A stretch of DNA of 64,000 nt from Bugulina stolonifera (lineage: Eukaryota; Bryozoa; Gymnolaemata; Cheilostomatida; Bugulidae): contig OW285187.1 in NCBI GenBank assembly GCA_935421135.1, positions 10,044,001 to 10,108,000 on the forward strand. The letters are read 5' to 3'. This document shows, one piece after another, positions 54,989-64,000 of the stretch. The position numbers were made by a program, and so were the translations under genes. The notes below the pieces were generated by a model. It saw only the letters and a list, made by a program, of their open reading frames with translations, was not told the DNA's origin and did no database searches. Position 1 is the first letter of the stretch, and each line of letters starts with the position of its first letter.

Positions 54989-57900
54989 ATGGCGGCTTCC
55001 AGCAGAACTGCTTCCGGGAGTAAACCTGGAGAGGTAGTGAAGTTTTATAAAGCTTTATTTACCACGTTATGTCATATTTCCATAGATTTTACGTATATTA
55101 TTATAGATTATGTGCAAAAGTTTTGATTCACCGCATTTTGGTTGGAAATTGTTCAAATATCATGGAATACTGCATTGTGTTTGTGAAGGGTTCCTTTTTT
55201 CACTTCCTCCTCCTAAGCTGAGACAGGTGCAGTTTTACATGACTTTAACACAACCAATGCTACTCTGTTAAATTCTAGATGGGGAGGTTGTCTTCTCCAT
55301 TATGGGTAGAGTCACCCCAGCCACAAACAGAGATCTAAGGCTACATGAAAATGGTCCATCTTCTAACTGCTCCTCCGATGAGATTCTCAACCCACAGCCC
55401 ATATTTATCATCAATCATCATTATGATTATTATTTATAGTACATAACATAATTCGTTGTTATTGTTTAGCATTGGTTTGGTGTTTCCGTACTTTTACAAA
55501 GATAATATCAGAATAACGACGATATAATCATCATTTATAACCCCATCAGCTTAGGTTGGGGGTATCACCATTTTCATAGCAAGCTCGAAGATTTTGCTAT
55601 GCTCAGCGATTTGACTTGACACCGGAATATTAACATTCATACAATGGTACATATTGTTACATATGCCATCATAATTACATACCCTATGTTTTACAGCACA
55701 CTGCCAGTCTTCTCCCAGCTGTTATCAGCACTCTAGCCAGGTAAATTATTTTCATACTCTTGAATTTCAATTTGGCATGGCCAATTTATGTTTTAAAAAT
55801 CAAGTTGATTTGTGTGGTCATAAAATATCATATAACTTGACACAGCTGAGTTTACTTTTAGTTCAAATAACAAGTTTCAAGAGAAAGAGAAGCAGGAATT
55901 GGAGAGAAAATATGCTGAAAGTGATAAGAGATTAGATGGCCTTCTGGAAGGTAATGCATGAATTTTCCTGTCAATCTTGACATGGTAACGCACGTATTGT
56001 TATGATCATTTGTTGGTATCCATGGATGTGGTCTCTGGAACGCATGTTGTGTCCGGCTATGTAAATGGGTGTAGTCGTCATGACATATACCAGAAGAATC
56101 AACCAGTAAGAGTGCCATGCCAATCGTTCAGACCGTTGATAGGCATGAGGTAGGCTTATGAGGCGTTGCTAGTGGCAACGAGGATGCTAGAGGGAGCGGC
56201 ATGAAAAAGCAGTAGAGTCAGTGTCTTGTACTAGCCACCTGCAGGTACAATACCAGGTTATTAACCCGGTTAATTTATGGGACAACTACTGAAGGCTAGA
56301 GACCCATATAACTAGCAACTGAAAAACAGGAAAGTGGAGCTCTATTTATACTCGGACTCAGGCGTGGAAGCCCGTTGCATCATGAAGCATTATGAAAGCC
56401 TCTGTTGGGTATAAAAAATATACAGTATTAAAGTACTTAAAGAATACAACAGCACTACTCCAAATGTCAGCTAGGACATAGCAGTCATACAGTTAATACA
56501 AATAATTCTGGTATTTGCAATGTTATGACAACAAGTAAATAGATAACTGTAGACACAGACATCGGACATGGTAAGGCATACATGGATACACGGAATAATA
56601 CAATAATATAGATAGTAGTAAGTGTTTGAATAGCTGGTAGGTCAGGTCGGACCATGGGCTCCGAGCTTGCTGTTCGAGGGAAGTAAGGTTCATAATCAAA
56701 GTAATATTGTTTACATATTATGAGGTGTGTGATGGATTGTCTATAGATGTAGGTTTCAAGATACTGGGACACAACACCAATTCTCATGATGTAGGCCTAC
56801 TGTGGTGTCAAGGCATGCATGTACATGCCAAAAATATATCCATCCACTAGTAGCACACAAGTACGCGTAAATAATTGTTCCATTTGATATATTGCAGAGC
56901 ACTATGGACAATTGACAACACTTATAGACGCCTTCACTAATATTTCGACGAGATTAAATGGTGAGCAATATAACACAAGTGTTCTTTGTTGGTGCTTCTT
57001 CATATAGTATATGTATGTATGCCAGGGACATTTTCAGCGATAAATTTCTTATGGTCTGCCATTTCTTGGTTCTTTGAATAATTCAACAGAAATCTTTGAC
57101 TTAATTACAGAATCACGGAAGAGAGTGTCAAATATTAAAGGTAGTTTACTTTCCTGCAAGAATCTGCTTCATTGTAAGCGAGATGAGTTGAGGAAATTTT
57201 GGTTGGATGGATTGGAGCAAAACACCATCACCACGATGCTTGAGCATGTGTATGTATCTCTACTGAATGTTAGGTTCTATTTACATCTCTCTTCTTACGG
57301 AAATATTTCTTATAAAGAGTGTGTTATTTCTCTAGCTGTTTGGCTTTGTGATAGTTTCAAATCATTATTTATAAATGAATGTTTTAAAACAGCGTTTCTT
57401 TCAAGTCTGTGGCAAAACTGTTATTGATTAGTACTTCTGTACAGTTGAAGTGTCATATATGTTTACAGGGAAAACCTCAGAGTTGTACCAGATAAGCTTG
57501 ACGAATATGCTGACAAGAAACTATACCTACATGCCACCGACATGCTGTGTGATTCTCTCACTCTCCTTCGCACTGACCTCTCTGAAGTGCATGCTCTCAA
57601 GGACATTGCATATGCACTAAATAAGTGGAAAGAGGTTAGTCTTTGTACTTATTACATTTAACCCTTGTTACAGCGAAAAATGGTCTTGGGCTTCTATTTT
57701 ATAGGCAATATAACGCAGGCTGCAAATGTATTTCTATACATTATCATTTATAGAAACTACTTCAAAAACTAGTTGATGAACTACACCAGCAAATTTATGT
57801 GAAGTCGGTTAAAGGAACTGTGATGGTATTCAAGAGGCATGGTTCTGCAAGGAAGAGTGGTAAAGGGAAGGTAAGACTGTTCACTCACATGTGTTTGTCG

Positions 57901-60900
57901 TCATTTACATGTATATCACAACATGTTGCGTACCATCACCCATTCATGCTACACGGAATATCATTGCTACAGATATATTATTCCAAGTACACTGTACATA
58001 CAGTGTATCTACTCACATTTATATCGTTCGAATGACATATTCAACATTCAACATTTGATTACAGGGCGGCAGTGTCGTAGTTAGTATAGATGAGCAGAAC
58101 TTAGCTTTTCTGGAAATAACTGAAGATCCAGCTGTGGACCCTGAACTGGACAGATCCAGGTTTCTTGCTATTTTGGTGGAATGTTTGGCAAAGCTAGATG
58201 AGGTACTTCCTTCACTTGCCAATACTGTCTAGTCTCGGACAATATCCAAACTCACTGGTTAGCTAGTTATATAATGTATATGATATAGTTATGGGATTAT
58301 TTTTAGGTGCCGAAGACCATTTCTGAGATGAGAAATCATTTACATACAGAACTATTGGATGTTATTAGGAGAGCGTCCCAGCAGTTCATTGATTGGTGAG
58401 TTCTGACTCGATGAATGTATGTTCTACTGTGTCTAGAATTTATTCTGTTGTATTGACATGCTCATTAGATATAGCATCTCTACTAAGCATATGATGGGAT
58501 GAGGTATATTCAAATGTTTATGTTGTATATATTATATAAGTTGAATGTATAAATTAAATTGTAAAACAATAATAATTTTTAATATAGCCATTAATATTAT
58601 TTTCTTTTTGCGTAGTCCTGCAATACTATAGCATCGTAGTATGCTTAGAAGTCTCATTATGTTGTGATATGCGTGTGTTTATTGGTTACTGGCATTCCTC
58701 TATTTTAGCGCGTACCAACAAGGGGAGATAAACCTAGCAACACATGAACAACCAGTCTATCTACTTGAGCTACTTGAGCTGGTGTTTGAACAGTTTAGAT
58801 GTGTAGTACATGCCCACAATGTCATCATCAGGCACCTCAAACGCATCAAACTGTCTAAGAAATACCCTAATTATGACAGTCTGGCATTATATGACATTAC
58901 AGAGGTGAGTTGAGGCAATGGACCTAAACTATGATAACAGAGCATTACTGTTTTAGTCAATGTTATTACTCGCAATACTGTGTTTTTATGTGATGTACCC
59001 GTTATTAGAGTTGGCCATTTGGTGCACATGGCCTTAACATGCCTTTAATTTGGCAAATTTAATTTCAGCAATTTTGCTAAATCAGTTGTTAGTCAAACAA
59101 TATTCCTTCTTGCATGTTTAGGTGTGGTCCAAGATTCAAGTAGTAGTGCAGCAGGTGCTAGAGGAGTATTTGGCCGATAAGTCAACTAAGAAGGTACAGA
59201 GATCTAGAAACAATTTACTATCCAGTGAGATGGAACATCCCACCGCCACTACTGAGAAGTTAGACATCAATGCATACTTTAACAGGAGGAGACCCAATCA
59301 GAAGAAGGTACTTGACTTCACACATGTTTTTAGTGAATCGATGATAGAATTGTAGAAAAGGAGAAAACTACATAATCTTTCTGGAAGACACCTCTCTTTA
59401 TTTTGATTATCAATTATGCGTCCACAAAATGAATTTCAACAGTTCTTTCATTTGGAATATATGTCTTGTATATTCATAAGCTATTTATTATATATAATAC
59501 AAAATTGTCTTTTTTCTGCGCCAATGATATGATACAGTTTTTTTTAATTTAACCACAACCAGTCTAGTGAGAAAACAGCTGAATATGTCATCTTTTGTAG
59601 AACACCTGAGAGGATAGCTCCATTAATCGTCAGACATAAATGCAGTGTTACTTATCCTGACAATGGAGAAGTTGTTCTCTTTCTTCTCTTTGAGAGGGCA
59701 GCTCTACTTTGTATTGTAGTTTTTGTAGGTTTTGAGTGCACAATCCATCTGTTAATTGTTACAGGCACTGCTGTTTACATTCGGTGGGTCTAGTCATGCT
59801 ATTAGCTTAGAGAAATATCTGATGGAACAGAGAACTGTAGGCTACGACACAGTAAGTTATATGTCAGTAGTAGAGTGCATACACAGAGAGATAGCCCTGG
59901 CTTTTCAGCTGAACTGGATCATCAGGAGTTGTCTTCTATTTGAATAGTGATACTAACTGCACCTAACTGTAACATGTCTACTTCCTCCCAATGAATTTAC
60001 ATGTATTTGATGTACTATATTGGGTGCTTGTGTATACATGTATATGCGTAATTCAGGTATCCTCTATCGTTATTAGCTGGCAGCTCGGAGTCACGCTCAA
60101 TCTCTGTTACAGACCTATAGAACCTAAGTTCTCAACTGCCCTACTGTATGTCATACCTTATATATATCAACTACCCTACTGTATATCATACCTTATATAT
60201 ATCAACTACCCTACTGTATATCATACCTTATGTCATGTAGCTGTGATAATTTGCAGGGAGACGTGTCTGACGACGCTGCCTTTGGTAGTCAGCCACTTAA
60301 CCTTGTTTGTAAACCAGCTGTCACTAACATCACAGGTATGGCTTCTTCTATATGCTGCAACACATGTTACGGTGTTACATGCATATGTATGTCACAAGGT
60401 GTGATCTTCACGTATTGATACGTAGTGTTTTATACTATGTATTGTGGGTACACTGTATTGTGGGTACACTGTATTGTGGGTACACTGTATTGTGGGTACA
60501 CTGTATTGTGGGTACACTGTATTGTGGGTACACTGTATTGTGGGTACACTGTATTGTGGGTACACTGTATTGTGGGTACACTATATTGTGGGTACACTGT
60601 ATTATGGGTACACTGTATTGTGGGTACACTGTATTGTGGATACACTGTATTGTGGGTACACTGTATTGAGGGTACACTGTGTTGTGTGAACACTGGGTTG
60701 TGTGAACACTGTATTGTGGGAACACTGCATTGTGGGTACACTGTATGCCGATGTGGTTTATACATTACATGTATGTATATCACAAGGAAAGCCCTATATG
60801 ATTTACATAACCAAGCTACACTGTAAAAGGTGTATAATTATCATCTATGTTACAGCAATATATAAAGCACTGGAGAGTTTCACTAATGAGGTGGAGATGG

Positions 60901-63900
60901 CAGTAGGGTGTGACCCAGGGTAAGCCCTCTTTCACTCACCTCTCAGTTTATAGCCAATAGTCTCGTGTTCTGTGTTGGCCTTGGTTTAGGATTAGTCCCT
61001 CTAGCCCCACACCATATTAGTATGTTCTATGGGATTATTGATGATAATGTGGTATCTATGCTCTGGCCCTACAGGGATATACGTGTATTTGAAGAACTCT
61101 GGGCTATACTGTGTGGTGAATCTGAGGTCATAAAACGTAGAGGTGATGGTTTGTGACCTACTTTTTGCTACCTGGTTGGTGTTTGGTGTAGGTAATACGC
61201 TGTGGTGATTCAACAGTATCGTTGTTTGTAAACACGGTCTCATGTTTCGTCAGATAGTGGGAATTACAACTTTCTTATTACAGCAATATATTATATGACA
61301 TAATCACATGCTACGTTATATGGTTATGTCAAAGTCATATACTGTATGTTAGACAGAGGTTTATACACACACGAGCGTGTTGGGTGAATTTGATGTTTGC
61401 CATTCGTCCAAGGTACAACGTCGTCAAAACACACAACAGTCTTGAAGTGATCTGCTCATCTATGGTTCGCTGACAAACAGTCGTTCTCTTCTTTACTAAA
61501 CATCAGCATGTGGATTGATTCGCAGTGAATATAAGCATGATTCGCAAATTGGGACATCACACCACTCCAAATATGTGGTTATCATGGCCATAGTTTTTGG
61601 CACTTACTGACAAAACGCTGGGTGTTTTCAGGTTATGTACTGTATGTCAAGGTTGTCTGCTGTATGTCAAGGACGTATGCTGTATGTTGTAGGGAGTGCA
61701 ATCTACACCGGTATGTAACAGACTTCATCAGAGACAAGTTCAACCATTATATACACGATCAGATGTCCTCCATTATTAAATCTGAAACTGAAGGTATGTG
61801 TGCCTATGCAGTCGTATAGTAGATAACATACAGACCATGCTCTAGTTTTAGTAAATGTATGCATGTATATCATCTAGTGTATCTACTGTATACATGTATG
61901 TACATAGCATGTAGTCTATATCTACTCATATTGGATTTCTATTTTACTATATACTAAACAGAGATTTATAGAATAGTCAAACATACAAAAGTTTATTAAT
62001 AATATAATTGAGTTCTTGGTAATGTGTCTGTGTAATTGTAGGATTTGACTCGCTGAAGAACTTGATAGATATTAGACGTCAGAGAGACCTGGGGTCAACA
62101 AAGCCTCTTTTACAGGTAATTATTACTAAATATTATCGTTATACATGTATAGCAGCAGTATATTACTAGTGGTTATATAGCCCGATGTATATGTACATGC
62201 ATGTAGCTATAATAATATAATGCTACATATATGGCACTATTTAGTTACAGTGTGTTGTAATATAGTATAACACATATTAGAATAAAAATCACAGATGATT
62301 GTCAACTTTCTTTTTAAATTTACTTGAAACTATTAGTTGTAAAATGGTCTTTATGTTTATTAGTACAGCATAATATATAGTTACACGTTTTTTTACATTA
62401 TAATAGTATAATAGTACATGTATTTATATATTTTAAGCTTTATTTATACTCTGTTTCTCATATTCAGTACTATGTCATACACATATTGTCTACCATATAC
62501 ACGTCACATGCCATATGAAGTTGTAGTTTGTACCATGCATACATGTATATATACATATGGTTGTATAACATGTACATGTGTACTAGGTTAGTATTGTATA
62601 CAGTGTATGTGTATAATCATAGTGTTTACTATGTACATGTATATGTAGTGTAGTCTATACCATGTACATCTACATGTATATGTCAGTGATTGTAGTGTAT
62701 ACCATGTACTTGTAATTATGTATATATTGTTTATATGTTGATGAAGGATTAGTATTATTGTGACATTTCTGTACCCAGATGTTCCACTAAGATGGTGATT
62801 CAAACAAATAAGACTATATTCTAATGTACATACATGTATATATTGCTGTAGGGAACAGTAATTCCTGACTCTAATTTCATACCTTACTATTTCACACTAA
62901 GGTAGTAATTATATAGTAGAATAACAGAAGTATACTCTTTCCACGATACTGAGGAACCAGCAATGAATTTGACCGACTAATGCCAATTTATGTTAAAATA
63001 ATCGAAATATAAATTAGTGTATAGTTGATGATTAGTTGGTTACGAACTACAAACACCAGAGTAGTAAATAATGTTATGATACCACAGTGATCTTACAATT
63101 CAAACTCACGCCTAATTCAAACCAATTATGGCGGTCCCTTGGAGTTTGAATTAAGCAAGTTTCACTGTAGTTATTTACATTGTACATTGTATAATGTATG
63201 TTATATACATATTCTAGTCCCGACTGCCAATACTGCAGGTAACTGTCTGCTCAATTTGTTCAATTAATTACCTATGGTGTTGGATTGTTACATATATACA
63301 TTTATTATACCTTACTACTCTAGAAATCTCCTGGTGTATGTCTCTATTCATACCTGTACAACATGTACATGTATGTCTGTTTAAATTTTGGACACAATTA
63401 GATGTACCATTTTCATGCTGTTATACATCTGGAAGAACTGCCATTATACATTTGGAATATTAGCTTTATGTCATTTAATATTTGTCTGGAATATTTCACT
63501 GTTCTTTTTCCTGTTCTACATCCCTCCATCCATGCTTGTCCTGAAACTAATGCCCTGCCCCATAATATAACCAAACCTTTAAGACACTGCTGTCCATCTT
63601 AATCAGTAGTTCATTGAATTTATTATTTTTGCTTTAGTCCAAACAATATGTTGATATGGAAGTACACTGGTTTGTGAATATTACAAAGAGTGATGTGTAT
63701 TCTATACTCTGTGTACTACATGTGTCTATTGTGTCATCATGCAATGCAATACATGTTACGAAATCTTGAATAAATTTCAGCTCCTCAACCCAACTCAAGG
63801 TACCAAAATAAAAGCAAAAAGTGTTTAAATTATGCAATTGATGTACTAATTTCACTGTTTTTTGCGATTGGCCTTTCACTTAACTTTTTTTATCAGCGTA

Positions 63901-64000
63901 GCATTGTCGGAAATAGCGGGAATGCTAATATTTAACTTATAGCAGTATTTATTGCTCGTTGATCACTATCCGACGTTATGTTGTAGAGTACGGTGACTGT
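54989..64000 (+). CDS. EXOC4: Exocyst complex component 4 (Sec8), 3' end beyond window
   Basis: Sixteen exons in phase: 54989-55033, 55697-55740, 55862-55950, 56898-56960, 57111-57249, 57469-57634, 57754-57870, 58065-58202, 58307-58395, 58709-58904, 59122-59307, 59765-59851, 60257-60335, 60856-60919, 61693-61793 and 62042-62115. They give 559 codons, and a further exon starts at 63987. Diagnostic blocks are GSLLSCKNLLHCKRDELRKF, the LHATDML segment, the LVDELHQQIYVKS segment, FGGSSHAISLEKYL, and KPLLQ followed by STV. Sec8 is a core subunit of the exocyst, which tethers secretory vesicles to the plasma membrane. Human Sec8 has about 974 residues, so a little over half is inside the window. 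Confidence 0.95.
60138..60236. repeat. Three-copy direct repeat, about 40-bp period
   Basis: Units of CCCTACTGTATATCATACCT followed by TATATATATCAACTA, in the EXOC4 intron just before exon 60257-60335. Confidence 0.9.
60432..60746. repeat. 16-bp minisatellite in an EXOC4 intron
   Basis: About 20 units of TGTATTGTGGGTACAC, nearly perfect on the left and more varied on the right. Because the period is not a multiple of three, long artefact frames appear on both strands. Confidence 0.95.
63218..63238 (+). other. Possible 21-nt microexon of EXOC4
   Basis: TCC CGA CTG CCA ATA CTG CAG lies between TATTCTAG and GTAACT. It is a multiple of three and keeps the phase between exons 62042-62115 and 63987. 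It would insert SRLPILQ after KPLLQ. Unsupported beyond splice-site appearance. Confidence 0.25.

Noticed and set aside
60352..60826. Several frames of 80-133 residues on both strands in the EXOC4 intron
   Set aside because: Products of the 16-bp minisatellite.

Overview
The window is nuclear DNA from an animal (metazoan). It is AT-rich and holds intron-containing orthologues of conserved eukaryotic genes: U1 snRNP protein C, a MAP3K2/3-type kinase, the RNase P/MRP subunit POP4, 3-ketodihydrosphingosine reductase and the exocyst subunit EXOC4. Introns have GT-AG borders, and conserved proteins could be followed across them in phase. The species cannot be fixed from sequence. Short intergenic distances, many small DNA transposons and a Polinton-type element suit a marine invertebrate such as a sponge or cnidarian, but that is inference.

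The most notable object is one complete integrated Polinton/Maverick-like (adintovirus-like) element at 4435-15138. It has terminal inverted repeats of about 0.69 kb (4435-5131 and 14449-15138). Its ends are AGTAGTATAG...CTATACTACT and it is flanked by a perfect 6-bp target duplication, CAGATA (4429-4434 and 15139-15144). Inside, on the plus strand, lie in order: a left-end gene split by one in-frame stop, a small membrane protein, an A32/FtsK-HerA-type packaging ATPase, two small virion-like or accessory proteins, an rve integrase with a C-terminal chromodomain, a penton-like minor capsid protein, a small basic glycine-rich pVI/pX-like protein, a double-jelly-roll-type major capsid protein and an adenain-type cysteine protease. 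A short minus-strand gene (13004-13264) follows. Next comes a roughly 750-bp palindrome made of two opposed arrays of 31-bp repeats, flanked by outward-pointing TATA motifs. No DNA polymerase B or other known replication gene lies between the ends. The element therefore looks like an integrating, capsid-encoding module that must borrow its replication.

Left flank (1-4428): two tRNA-derived SINE copies head to head, a hAT-like MITE, and one orphan terminal exon. Right flank: a GC-rich MITE (15701-15971), a perfect 66-bp palindrome (17719-17784), a single-exon gene of unknown function (18037-18993, +), U1-C (19505-23883, -) with transposon debris in and upstream of its first intron, degraded LINE pieces, a SAM-dependent methyltransferase (26975-28900, +), the MAP3K (29655-42279, -, 5' tip not found), POP4 (46780-50025, +), KDSR (50148-54804, -) and the first 16 coding exons of EXOC4 (54989 to the window end, +). 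KDSR and EXOC4 are head to head with 184 bp between their start codons. POP4 and KDSR converge with 122 bp between stop codons. Several micro- and minisatellites sit in introns.
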